A DNA stretch of 22,530 nt from Amphimedon queenslandica (GCF_000090795.2 NW_003546243.1:912481-935010), one strand, 5' to 3'. Shown: positions 1 to 10,471, numbered from the stretch's first letter. A program made the numbers and translations. The notes: generated by a model not told the origin, from the sequence alone.

Positions 1-81
<81 letters not shown>
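1..81. repeat. (GA)n microsatellite
   Basis: An uninterrupted GA dinucleotide run starts at the first base and continues imperfectly to about 100. It probably lies in an intron of the SOWAH gene, because the first in-window exon of that gene starts at 999. Confidence 0.97.
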
Positions 82-83
<2 letters not shown>

Positions 84-998
84 AGGGAGAGAGAGAGAGG
101 GGGGAGGGAAGGAAGGGGCTTTATGCCACCATATAAACTTTATTAAATTTCTTCAATTTCCAGTAGCATAATGTGTTATTTATAGACATACAAATTGGTA
201 CAAATCTTGTATTATTATAGTTATAGTACATTAATTATTATTGTTGTACATAAAGTGCAGTGTCTATGACACATTGCGATGGAATGATGCTGTAATAACT
301 GATAAAGTGGTTATGCTGTATTAATAATAATACAAGTATGACACTGTTCATCCCACTGGAGTTGTATTAATGGGTGTCATACTCCCACTCTTTTACTCTC
401 TTTCCCTGACTCTCTGTCTCCTCTTCCCCTTTAACTTAATTGCCACATCTCCTTATGTTTAATATCAGCTCCTTCTCCTGTTGTTGTATAAACTGGTAAT
501 GTGTTGAGCTCTTAATCTTATTATGTGGTTTTGTGGCCCTCAGCTGGGTCCAGTAAGACATTTGAACACATGTCATCAGCTGGTATAGCTTTATAAATAT
601 CATTTTTAAGACATGCATTTCCATTATAATGAAGGAGAGAGAGAGAGAGAGAAATGACTGGAAGTGAGTAAAAGAGAGAGGGAGTGTGCATTAGTCTAAT
701 ATTTTGTTTCATTGTGTGCAGTATTCATTACAGAGTGTCTATGTACATGTACAGCTCACCTTATAGCTATAGTCTCCCTCTCTTTGGCCACACTCTAGTA
801 TCTGTCTCCAGTCTCTTGTTGTCAGATTGTTTTTCATTTAATTCAGAACAATGCTTTGTCATCACTCTCTGTTTAGCTTTTTATTGCTACAAGTTGCTCA
901 AGTTCTATCGTCAATGGAGTCTAGACTTCATTCCACAATATTACTGCAATCCTTGTGTATATACAAATCTTTATTTTATTTCTTTTTTTATATTCTAG
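82..998 (+). other. Probable SOWAH intron; no exon recognised
   Basis: I see no coding exon in this AT-rich stretch. It ends in a good acceptor (pyrimidine-rich tract, AG at 997-998). The first exon after it begins inside a conserved domain, so the gene's start and the rest of its N-terminal domain must lie before the window. A short GA run sits at about 634-653. Confidence 0.6.
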
Positions 999-2548
999 GG
1001 CGAAAAGTTTCTCTACTTGAAAGACGAGTACAAAACAGGTGCGTCCTCTCTCACCTCTCCATCTCGGACTGCGGATAATGTGACCACACCCATTCCGTCT
1101 CCTAGTCACCCAAGCATTGGAAACTCATCTTTCAGACCAGCAGAGCCCCAATCAATGATGGGCGGAGTCTCTACGTTTAATAGCGTCCATTCGTCTCATG
1201 GACAATCATCAAATATTAATAATCATTTGTCTTCCAACACCACCTCCAATCCATCTCATTCGTCCAGTGTTCTCTATTCGTCCAGTGTCCCTCATTCGTC
1301 CAGTGTCCCTCATACCTCTGGTATGCTCTCCACTGATCCGGTATCTAATAATCGTTACACTGGTATGCCTCCGTTATCCAGTGCTCAGTCGTCTTCTCCA
1401 TCGTCCACTGTTCCTTATTCTACCGGCAGTGTCTCTGGTAGACGGGCTGCTCCTCGTCCTCCTATTCAAAATGGCGGTTCTCCTGTGGCTAGAGCTGGAG
1501 CTCATGATTTTCAACCTGAGCACAAATCAGTTAGTCCACAGCACAGAGCCACTAGACAACAAAACGGTGGAGTCACATCACCTTCCCGTTCACCCCTTGT
1601 CTCCTCTCCCTCTCCTCTTGTCTCGTCTCCCTCTCGTTCTGCAAGACCGCCTCCCACCAATACTTCTCTGGCTCCTCCCATTTCTTCTAAACCAACCCCG
1701 CCTACTTCTACTTCCTCCAGAGCTCCGCCTACTTTTTCTAAACCGACCCCTTCCACTTCTACTACGTCTCCTCTTCATTCTCCAGTTGGTTCGAGGGTCA
1801 ATCCTGTTCCTCCGCCAATGGCTGCCTCCTTTCCCACCTCGTCCTTTCTCGATCATTACCAGCAACACGGTGCGCCTATTAATCACGTGACTCCACCTAC
1901 TTCCTCCTCCTCTCATCACAGTAAGAGCGGCGGCAATAAGAAAGGTGGTCACCTACAGATCAGCTCTCCTATCAGTGTCCATTCATTGAGTAATGGTTCT
2001 GCAATGGCTGAATCATCAGACCTGCAAAGGATCACTGCTGATCTTGAGAACTTTGGTAAGACCGGGATCTTTAGCGATAGCTTCTTTGGTAGCCCACCGT
2101 CCTCAACTTCATCTCCTTTCTTACCGGTTGGGGGTACATCGGACGGACTCTCTCGTCCAATGGCCTCTTCCAATTTGGCTACTTCACATTCAGCTCACCA
2201 TCACCCACACTTATCTGAAAGTGAGTACACACACACACCAGTTTTGTAATTGAGTTACTGATTCCCAGTAGCTATTAGGGTATTTATGGATTGTTATTAT
2301 AATGATGTAATGATTATGTAATGGTTTGTTGCTATCCTGGTATGTTTCATTTCCCCTTTTGTCACAATTACCCAGTTATACAACTGTCTCTCCCCATGAG
2401 GCTATATTAAGCATGACTCTATGTTTGTCAATTTAGAATCATATTTTATGATCACTTTATTTGTTGGCATTGGCTAACACTTGAAGCATTAGTTTATTTT
2501 TGTTTATCATTACATTGCCAAAACACTTCATGATATTATCCCAATAGC

Positions 2549-2609
<61 letters not shown>

Positions 2610-3601
2610 CTACTGTAGACTGTAAGTTATTGAAGTCTTATATTACTTGACATTATTTTTTCATGAGTTTGGATGACATGTATTAGTAATTAGTACTCCA
2701 CCTCAGCAGTTGCCCTCTCCCTGTTGTCATGGGATTTGATTGGGTATTTCCTGTTTTTACATCAACAATAATGTCCCTTACTCCTTTAGCTCCCACTCAC
2801 TTCTACCCCTCTCTCTCTCTCTCTTCTCTCTCTCTTATATACTCATTATTAAAATAAAAATGAATTATACTGTATATTTTTGTTCTCTGTCAATTTGTCA
2901 AATGCATGTATATGTACATGTAGTATCATTTGTGTGTGGGATCGTGGTACATGCTGTTAGGTATAGTCATCATAATTAGGTTAGAATCATTGCATCTGCT
3001 CATACTTGGCATACTTTCAGTTTTCTGTGTACACTAATAGTCAATTTACATGATATAGCATGAACCCACACACATACACATATATGTGTATGTACGTACA
3101 TATACATGTACATGTATGTACAACTGATATGTGTATGTACAAGTATTTGTACAGCATGTACTCTGCATGTACTTGTATAGGTTCATGTATGCTGCTTGTA
3201 ATTGTCTTATTGGAAGTAATTTTAATTCCTATTTCTTCTGTTTTTATTCTACATATGTTCTCTATTTATGTCACTCCTTTCTTTATATTTTTAGATAGCT
3301 CCCTCTCTAGCAGTAGTGCCCAATCAACGTCCTCACCAGCTGCTGCTTCATCATCAGATACTAATCTAATATCACCTCCTGTGTCTTCTGCTACTGTCAA
3401 TAGATCAACAAGCAAAGGATCACAATGTAAGAGAGAGAGGGAGAGAGAGAGGGGGAGAGAAGGGAGGGAGGGTGAGTGAAAGTTGAGACAGGTGGGTCAT
3501 ACATGTATTTGGGGGAGTAATAAAAGTAAGAGTTAAAGCAATGTACTCTATGATTCCATCACATCATTTGTTGTACATGTACATGTAGGAGGCAGTGAAT
3601 T

Positions 3602-3644
<43 letters not shown>

Positions 3645-6600
3645 GTTTTATTACTATTATGTTTTATTGTCATTATAGTGGGTGTACAGGCCTTGATACA
3701 GCAGTATACAGTACCACCTGGTGCAGTTCCCTCTCTTTCTCCGAACAAAGATGGGAGTCCATCTAAAGTATCTCGCTCTACTAGTTCCGCTAGTGCACAA
3801 AGTAAGAGAGGGGGAATACTTAGAAAAAGCACATGCATACAATATACAAATTTTCTTAGTAAAAGTTGGTTTGTGTACTTAAACATGTGTACATGTACAG
3901 AGTACAGAGTACGCTGTATTAGCTGGTATTTCATGTACACGTGGATTTTTGGCTTTTGAATATTATTAGCAGCCAATGTTCAATAACAAATAGAGTGTAT
4001 AGTATGTTCATCACTTAAGACTATATAGTGACATTATATAGTAATTGGTGGCTCATTTGGCCTTTGGATATGATAAATGTGCAGATTCACTGTACATGTA
4101 CACTTTTTACTGTTTCTAAAAATACAATTATCTGAGCATTACTATAGCGTAATCAAATTTTGTCTCATGATTGGAATATTTTGTGTTTTATGGTGCACGG
4201 AATGTCCTCATGTCCCTTGCTCATGTTCTATGACTGTATGTACATGTACGTACATTATTTATTAATATTACACATTTTATAGGTGCTATGTCAGACCTAC
4301 AATTAAAGAGAGAGCCGACTCCGCCCGATATCAAAGTTCAAAGATCATCCTCTAGCGTTGGGACTGTCATTAAGCGAAACAAAGGACTCAACAGTAAGCT
4401 AATTAGTGTGTGGGTGGGTGAGTGTGATTAATGCTTGCATTATTCCAATTAGCTAATCTTGGGACTTTGACAAGAGAGTCAATAAGAGCATCAGGAACCA
4501 AAGTAAGTTGTACACAAAATGATGTCATGAATTATGTCTACTTCTCTCTCTCTCTCCTCCACCTTCAGTTCAATCACAGACTATCAAAGAATTCAGATGA
4601 GCTCTTTCCATCAACATCACATGAAGAAGTACATACACACTCAGTCACACACTTATAATGATAATCAGTGTGTACATTATATAAATTATCACCATCATTT
4701 TATCATTTCTTACTATTTTACTTTTCTCTTTCTCATTTGCAGCTCCTCGGAGATGAGCCGGAAAGAGAATGTAAGTTTATTCTAATTATAGAGCACTTAA
4801 CGAGAGGGTCATCCCCTTTTTTTGTAATTATTATTATAGCTCCAATTGACGAGTATGTGGTGGAGATAGATCCAATGGAAAAGGAATGGATAACATCTCT
4901 CATTGCTGGTGATATGGACACCATACATCATATCCTGATGAGTGATGGGACCTACGTTAATAGAAAAGGGTTTCTCAATGGCTGGGTAAGAGAGAAAGAG
5001 AGAGGGAGGGAAAAAGTTGATTATAGAAATTTAAGGTTGAATTATTTTGTTTTGTTTCTTTTTTTTTTTCATAGACTGCAATGCATTGGGCAGCTAAGTT
5101 AGGTAATACACAATTACTGGAGGCACTGATGTTCAGTGGTGGGAAAGTTGACATCAAATCAGTGAGTTTTATTGACTGCATGTGTGTGTATGTGTGTCTA
5201 TGCATATAATGACCTTCTCTTCTTTTCTCCCTCCCTCTCCCTCCCTCTCCTTCTTTTCGTGGATTATTAATCATCTCTACTCACCTATAGCATGTAAGTT
5301 TAAATATTATTTAGCACACACACACAGAGTCACACTGATCTTATGATCTTGTGTACAACATCAGTATATTATTATAATTAAATATTATAATTATTTGGAT
5401 AAAATTGAGCCAAATTGAGTTCCTGTCTAAAATCAGAATCCCACATAAGTTATTATTTTATTATGACTAGCGTTAATGTCATCAAATGCTCCACTGTAGT
5501 AAGATAGTTCAACAAGCACTAATAGAGTTCGTATATAGCATTTGGATTTTTAGTTCAAGTGTGTAACATGTGATGGTACACACATTAATATAATATAGTG
5601 TGTTGTGATAGCTTTGTTGTTTATCACTTCACTGCCAATTTCCTAGTAATAATGTTCATTCGAATGTTATTGTGATATGGTGTGATTTCAGTGTTTTGAT
5701 CTGAGCGATATGTGTGTTTATCTATCTTCTTTTGCTGTTGATTTAACTTGTTTATGTTTCATTCCTTTCCTTTATGGTCGTTGCCGCTGTAATATCACCA
5801 TCTCTCTGTTTGATAACTTAGGGAGTAAGTTTATGAGGAGGGGAACTAGTGTGTACTAAAGCAGAGATGATTGTATTATTATTAATAATCATTGTTAATT
5901 TATTATTATAGGGTTCAACCCCATTACATTTAGCTGCTGAGGCTGGTCATTACAGAATGATTGAAGTCTTAGTCAATGAATACAGTAAGTCCAATTGTTT
6001 GTTCTACTTATATTATACTCTTTTTCTCTTCTCCTTTCCTCTTCCCTCCTTATCTCAGATGCTCCCATTAATGTAAGGGATCATTGCGGTCTGCGGCCAA
6101 TCGATGTTGTCCATGAATGGGCCCCAAACTCTATTAAAAGTAATTAATACTATTGCTTAATAAAGCAACTTAAATATTTGTTGTTTATTTATTTTCATGG
6201 ATAAACATGTATGTGTACATAGCATGCTGCATAGCTATGTGGCAGTTGATTTTATTTTGCGGAAAAGATCATTTACATGTACATGCTGTACTAGCATTGA
6301 TTAGCTATTCATGTTTATAGATATCTGCTCATAACTTGAAAATTACTTGTCGGAAGCACCTCAAATTTTCTACATAAGGGCATTAATGTGTATAAAAAAT
6401 TGTAATAAAAATTGGGGGTGATTTTGGAGCCAATTTTTGGAAAAACCATGGGCTATAGCCTTGGGTATTTTTCAAAATTGGCTCATTTTTAAAATTGGTC
6501 ATAATTCGAAAATTACTTGTCAGAAACAGCTCAAACTTTCTATATAGCATAAGGGCATCAGTATGTATTAGAAAATTTAATAAAAATTTGGAGTGATTTC

Positions 6601-7288
6601 GGAGCCAATTTTTGAAAAAAAAACCATGGGCTATAGCCTTTGCTATTTTTCAAAAATTGGCTCATTTTTTATAGTGGTCATAACTTTAAAATTATTTGTC
6701 GGAAACAGCTCAAACTTTCTACATAGTCAATATGTATGAGGTGTAATTTTTATTGGGGCCAATTTATTTAAAAGCATGGTTCATACATTTCTGAAGGCAT
6801 TCATGCATGTATGCGAAATGTCTATCAATAGCAGTCAATATATATACATGTAATTGATGTGTGACATTCTCTGTCTTTATAAGGTATGCTTAGAAGAGGA
6901 CTTCCCAATAGATTTCTACCTTCAGTAAATGGTAGTACATATACTGTACATGCACTGTATTGATATTTTCTATTATTTTATAGCATCATTAGCTGTTCCT
7001 GGGACTATGCTGCATCATGGAAGATTACCATCAAAACAGTGGGGATCTGTTGGTCATCTTACTGAGAGAGACCCACATGATAAAAAGGTATTATTTTTAT
7101 TTTGTTTAATTATGATGAAAGATTGCATTAATTATTGTTTTTTATTTATAATTTCATTGTCTCATTCTGTTTCGTAGAACAAGTCAGGAAGGCTAAATGG
7201 CTCACCTAGTGCAGTACGAAAAGGAATCAGTTTTCGTAGAAAGAACAAATATGATGTGAAGAGAAAAGATAAAGGGAAGAGAGTGTAA
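999..7288 (+). CDS. Sosondowah (SOWAH) family ankyrin-repeat protein, 5'-partial
   Basis: Exons: 999-2220, 3295-3426, 3679-3801, 4283-4393, 4453-4502, 4569-4628, 4743-4770, 4840-4985, 5075-5161, 5291-5293, 5822-5824, 5912-5984, 6059-6139, 6884-6931, 6984-7087, 7178-7288. All phases join into 793 residues. The visible start (GEKFLYLKDEYK) resembles the end of the SOWAH N-terminal winged-helix domain. About 400 Ser/Pro/Thr-rich, presumably disordered, residues follow. The ankyrin block begins at DPMEKEWITSLIAGD (exon 4840-4985), then TAMHWAAKLGN and TPLHLAAEAGH, the SOWAH arrangement. The tail is basic (RRKNKY, KRKDKGKRV). Vertebrate members are adaptor-like proteins of poorly known function. 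The stop at 7286-7288 overlaps a perfect GTAAGT (7285-7290), so splicing to a further exon, for example after the AG at about 7575, is possible. Family call confident; microexons and last exon inferred. Confidence 0.85.
2552..2607. repeat. (CA)n microsatellite in SOWAH intron
   Basis: About 28 uninterrupted CA units lie in the 1.07-kb intron between exons 999-2220 and 3295-3426. I see no other structure in that intron apart from CT-rich tracts near 2810 and TACATGTA-type palindromes at 3100-3180. Confidence 0.97.
3604..3644. repeat. (ATT)n microsatellite
   Basis: A run of ATT units just upstream of the SOWAH exon at 3679. The polypyrimidine-poor acceptor (CATTATAG) follows it. Confidence 0.95.
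5291..5293 (+). CDS. 3-nt microexon CAT (His) of the SOWAH gene
   Basis: The acceptor CACCTATAG is followed by CAT and at once by a perfect donor, GTAAGT. Phase 0 on both sides matches the preceding exon (ends 5161, phase 0) and the following ones. Including it and the next microexon gives KSHGGSTPLH, the loop spacing I remember for SOWAH ankyrin repeats (RS-x-GGYTALH type). Skipping both leaves the loop two residues short. It is inferred from sequence only. Confidence 0.6.
5822..5824 (+). CDS. 3-nt microexon GGA (Gly) of the SOWAH gene
   Basis: The acceptor AACTTAG is followed by GGA and a perfect GTAAGT donor. It is in phase 0 and lies 87 nt before the next ankyrin exon at 5912. Together with the CAT microexon it supplies the first Gly of the GG pair in the ankyrin loop. 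A second reading is that 5161 splices directly to 5912. Confidence 0.55.
6320..6775. repeat. Tandem ~178-bp hairpin-bearing repeat, about 2.5 copies
   Basis: It lies in the SOWAH intron 6140-6883. The motif ATAACTYGAAAATTACTTGT starts at about 6323 and 6499, with a variant at 6679, a period of 176-180 bp. Each unit holds an inverted repeat (GCCAATTTTTGRAAAAA and its complement) around a CCATGGGCTATAGCC core. Related copies occur at 9995, 12545, 17165 and 20320. Confidence 0.85.
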
Positions 7289-7700
7289 GTGCATGTACAC
7301 TAGGTACAAGAATGTATACTACTTCATTTTCTTTTTTAGTTCAACTGTTTCAGAACATTATGATCTTTACTCAGACCGTTAACAATCACCTCTATTCTGT
7401 ATTCTATATTCTTTGTGTTTTTCTTCCAACTGCTACAGTTTCTCTTCTTTTGTGTGTTTGTACATGTGTATGTGAAGTATGGTTCAGTGTCTGTGTTTCA
7501 TTATTTTTGTAGCAGACAGATCATTATATTATCTGTTATGTGATTCTCACTCTCCTCTCTCTCTTTCTTTTACAGTGATAAATTTTTATTAACAGTTTAT
7601 ATCACAATTTATTATTATTATTATTATCATTATTATTATTATTATTATCTAAAACTGTTATTGATGTTATTATTGTTGTTATTATTATTATTATGACGAG
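7289..7700. other. SOWAH 3' flank with (ATT)n tracts
   Basis: Past the SOWAH stop this is non-coding. It has CT-rich tracts at about 7540-7575, one unit of the 35-bp TRAF-associated repeat near 7576-7610, and ATT microsatellites at 7610-7649 and 7666-7695. The same sequence recurs at 13672-14050, so it belongs to the duplicated segment. Confidence 0.75.
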
Positions 7701-8230
7701 ATTCTCCTAGAATCAAATGTGTTGTCAAGATGATTGCTGCTTGTTATTAGATCATATCAGCCTATTCAGTTGCAATATTGACAGTTAACCAATCGTTTGG
7801 TACAGTTGTCTGTCAGATGCGTCTCCAGTGAATCTCTCCTAATCTTCTCTCCACACTCATTAGTGCAAGGTACCAGTTGATAGATACAGCTGCTATTAAG
7901 ATGAGCCTCGATTTCGTTAATAGTTCCCTGCCACTCACAACCCTCCTCACTGTTGGTACAGTATATCATGAGAGCCATAATCTCATGATTGGTCCTTCTG
8001 TCATAAAAGGACCTGCATGCCTCTTGACAGAGAGGGCGTTTTGGTTTCGGCGTTGGCATCAATGGTACCCCAAAACGACGTCGCCACATTAGACAGGTCT
8101 TGCAAAAAATATTGTAGCAGCAGGAAACTTGTTGTGGATTGCAACATATTAATGTACAGATGGCACAGCTATAATAGTCAGGATCTCCATCAACAAGCTT
8201 ATAGTTATACCCACCACATGCTTGAGCCAT
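7700..8230 (-). pseudogene. TRAF-like gene copy 1, truncated after the first zinc fingers
   Basis: The start codon is at 8230 and an open frame of 154 residues runs to 7766. It aligns with the intact gene at 14806-16023: N-terminus, RING, then TRAF-type zinc-finger sequence as far as LVNCQYCN, where the intact gene has an Arg codon and this copy has TGA. Weak homology continues to about 7700 and then meets an ATT microsatellite, so the remaining zinc fingers and MATH domain are gone. Two of the eight RING zinc ligands are lost: the His of CxH is Tyr (SCCYNIFC) and the first Cys of CPLC is Arg (KRPLC). It could still make a short protein, but as a RING/TRAF gene it is broken. Confidence 0.75.
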
Positions 8231-8234
8231 GTTC

Positions 8235-8250
8235 CACGTGGGTCCACGTG
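8235..8250. promoter_or_regulatory. Two CACGTG boxes upstream of TRAF copy 1
   Basis: CACGTG hexamers at 8235-8240 and 8245-8250 lie in a 10-bp direct repeat (KTCCACGTGG context), 5-20 nt upstream of the copy-1 start codon. The intact TRAF gene has three such hexamers in the same position. CACGTG is the classical bHLH E-box; binding here is inference. Confidence 0.45.
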
Positions 8251-8345
8251 GGTAGTAGCTAGAATAACAATGACGATTGACGAAAATTAAGATTTTGACG
8301 AAATTTTTACTGACAAAAATTTAGAGCTATACGGTATTCACATGA

Positions 8346-8460
8346 TTGGGTCTGGCCTGCGAGACTACTGAACAACGTGGTATCTTCTTGTTTAGAGATG
8401 AGTCTCGAGTGAATTATTTTCTCCTAATCTCCTCTCCACAGTACAAGGTACCAGTTAAGG
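8346..8460 (-). pseudogene. TRAF zinc-finger fragment
   Basis: Two short blocks match the intact TRAF gene on the same strand. 8350-8395 corresponds to about 15440-15478 (zinc-finger segment), and 8402-8455 corresponds to about 15615-15672 (Cys/His segment ending at the GGTACCAGTT motif). The sequence between them in the intact gene is missing, so this is an internally deleted remnant. Confidence 0.6.
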
Positions 8461-8837
8461 GGGTGGGTACCCCAATTCTCATTAATTATAAAACTTCAGA
8501 AAATATAAAAGTACGTGAGAAAAAATTAAAAGAAAACACCCACCTTGCTAGCAAAATCTAAGCAATGGGCTATCATATCACTTTATGCTTCACAGAAACT
8601 GCTTTTATTTTCTTCTATGGGGGTACAGAGCAATTTAGTGATAAAAGGCTCTAGAATTGAGATATGACCATCAGTGGAGTAAAAGGAGGCCACAACTCAC
8701 CAAAAAAGAATCTAATTTTAAAAAGCCTGTGTAGAACTCTCAGACAGGTGGAGCCTTAGGCAAAAGACCTACCACATATAACTGCTCTATCTCTTATAAA
8801 ATGTTTATAACAACTATGAATATGATTAAAAGTGAAT
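8461..8837. other. Spacer without recognised feature
   Basis: I see no convincing ORF, RNA gene or repeat here. It sits between two TRAF remnants and may be degraded TRAF or transposon sequence beyond recognition. Confidence 0.5.
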
Positions 8838-9210
8838 ATTATTAACAAAAGTACCAGTTGATAGGGACAACTACTCAGATGAGCATCTAAAGGTACCAGT
8901 TTGATTGATGGTTCCCTTCACAGTTAGTACAGTAAACCTCAAGACTAATCATTTGATGAATGAGCCTTCCATCCTTGAAGCACGGAAGCAGGTGAGCCTT
9001 TTTTGACCACAAACAAGGCAGTTTGGTTTTGATAGCCTTGCTGATCATCAAAGTCCCTTTATACACGTATCACAGAAAATATTGTGGCAGTAGTCAACTT
9101 GTGGATCACACGAAACTAATGTGCAAAGGGAATGCACATGAATTGATTTGGAAGATGTTCATCCACAAAGTTATATTTGTATCCACCCAAGACATTTTGA
9201 ATTATACCTG
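8838..9210 (-). pseudogene. TRAF-like copy 2 remnant (RING end)
   Basis: Read on the minus strand, this aligns with the N-terminal and RING part of the TRAF genes. It is closest to the copy at 14408-14689, sharing the stretch around CACGTATCACAGAAAATATTG and the GTTATATTTGTATCCACC start region. Frameshifts and stops break the frame, and the presumed start near 9198 is altered. It appears to be the unit-1 counterpart of the pseudogene at 14060-14689. Confidence 0.7.
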
Positions 9211-9224
9211 GCATTATCAATGGA

Positions 9225-9490
9225 TCGATTTTTATTAACAGTTTAAAAATCACAATGTGATCAATTTTTATTAACAGTTTCAAAATCAAATGTGATCAAC
9301 GTTTATCAACAGTTTCAAAATCAAATGTGATCAACGTTTATCAGCAGTTTCAAAATCAATATGTGATCAACATTTATCAACAGTTTCAAAATCAAAATGT
9401 AATAATTTTTATCAACAGTTTCAAAACCACAATGTGATAATTTTTATAAGAAGTTTCAAAATCAATTGTGATCAACACATTTATGAAATT
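9225..9490. repeat. 35-bp tandem repeat, about 7 units
   Basis: Units of about 35 bp contain TGTGATCAACGTTTATCAAC followed by AGTTTCAAAATCAAA, with substitutions. They lie between two TRAF remnants. Three more units occur at 14695-14800, again exactly between TRAF copies, and one sits after each SOWAH 3' end. Confidence 0.85.
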
Positions 9491-9499
9491 TCAAAATCA

Positions 9500-9962
9500 A
9501 AGTGTCATCAAAGTAGCCATGGCCTCATTCATGTAACCTCTATACTAATTTGAAAGTAAAGAGTATAACTTCAGCTCTTCATGTGATACAAATGTCTCAT
9601 TACCATATCCGTTAGTGCTTATACCTTTGCCTGTATTTCTCTGGAAGTGTGTCATCAAATTATATGGTGCATTTCTTATGATTCTTAATTTCTTATCCTC
9701 CAGTCAATTCAGTAGTTCTATACAAATAGCCACTTTAATACTTCATCATAATACTCCTGCCACGAAACATATGAAACAAAAGACGTGTGTACTAATAAAG
9801 ACATCTTGTACTTGAATGAGGGTGATGTGCAGAAGCCAAGACTCTGCCATGTTTCAATTTTTCCACACTGGTTTACTTTAAACACCTCCGTACTTCTTTC
9901 AAGAGATTTTATTCTCTCTTCTAATTGCTCCTTATTAAATGTTGGTGTGTAAGTATTGACAT
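9500..9962 (-). pseudogene. TRAF-like copy 3 remnant (MATH end)
   Basis: It matches the 3' half of the intact TRAF gene (14805-15345) on the minus strand, covering most of the MATH domain. The frame is broken by small indels, for example a duplicated AATTTCTTATCC-like piece near 9690 and the loss of about 20 bases near 9785. Homology stops at about 9962, right before a 10-bp inverted repeat. The RING and zinc-finger half is absent. By position it is the unit-1 counterpart of the intact gene. Confidence 0.75.
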
Positions 9963-9966
9963 AATA

Positions 9967-9990
9967 TTAGTAACGCGGTAGCGTTACTAA
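9967..9990. repeat. Perfect hairpin at a TRAF/repeat junction
   Basis: TTAGTAACGC, loop GGTA, GCGTTACTAA: a perfect 10-bp inverted repeat, GC-richer than its surroundings. It marks the exact point where TRAF homology ends and could be one terminus of a transposed piece. Confidence 0.7.
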
Positions 9991-9994
9991 GTAG

Positions 9995-10118
9995 GATTCA
10001 CCCCCAAACAAAATGGCTGCCACGACTTTTGCAGCCTTGCTATAGCCCATGGTTTTTCCCAAAAATTGGTCCCGAAATGATCCCCCAACATTTCCTGATC
10101 CATATTGATGTCCTATAT
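9995..10118. repeat. Inverted copy of the 178-bp repeat family
   Basis: It contains CTATAGCCCATGGTTTTT, AAAATTGGTCCCGAAATGAT and CCATATTGATGTCC. Each is the reverse complement of a segment of the SOWAH-intron repeat units. It runs straight into the SOWAH exon fragment at 10120. Confidence 0.7.
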
Positions 10119-10119
10119 A

Positions 10120-10363
10120 CTGATGAGTGATGGACCTACGTTAATAAGAAAAGGGTTTCTCAATGGCCAGGTAAGAGAGAGAGAGAGAGGAAAAGTTGAT
10201 TTTAGAAATTTAAGGTTGAATTATTTGGTTTTTCATAGACTGCAATGCATTGGGCAGCTAAGTTACAATTACTGGAGGCACTGATGTTCAGTGGTGGGAA
10301 AGTTGACATCAAATCAGTGAGTTTTATTGACTGCATGTGTGTGTGTCTGTCACCTATAGCATG
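10120..10363 (+). pseudogene. Decayed copy of two SOWAH ankyrin exons
   Basis: It reproduces 4936-5294 with its intron. The first exon part (10120-10170) has a 1-nt loss and a 1-nt gain and ends CAG instead of TGG. The second exon (10239-10316) keeps its splice sites but has a 9-nt in-frame deletion that removes Gly-Asn-Thr. The copy of the CAT microexon (10360-10362) has lost its donor (GTTTGT instead of GTAAGT). Homology ends there. No start or downstream exons are attached, so it is presumably non-functional. Confidence 0.85.
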
Positions 10364-10471
10364 TTTGTGTTGCCTTAAAAAGGTTATGCTTTACATGTTT
10401 AGCCTTATTTGTGTATCATAAACACCACAAGGCATAATTATATAAATGCTGCAATTGTTTAGGTTGAAATA

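Noticed and set aside
684..998. 104-residue open frame before the first SOWAH exon
   Set aside because: It is hydrophobic, low-complexity and Tyr/Phe/Cys-rich, with no family resemblance. It runs into the acceptor tract and looks like intron sequence.
1198..1952. Long open frames in other frames and on the minus strand across the Ser/Pro-rich SOWAH exon
   Set aside because: They are Leu- or Arg-rich shadows of a biased coding sequence. The frame 999-2220 fits the splice phases and the family.
3600..3959. Open frame starting with poly-Tyr
   Set aside because: It is a translation of the ATT microsatellite that then overlaps the real exon at 3679-3801; only the exon part is coding.
6929..7177. 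82-residue frame around the penultimate SOWAH exons, and its copy at 13316
   Set aside because: It reads through introns on both sides. The coding part is only the spliced exons 6984-7087 and 13371-13474.
9225..9490. CRISPR-like regular repeats
   Set aside because: Units abut one another without unique spacers and the genome is eukaryotic; it is an ordinary tandem repeat.
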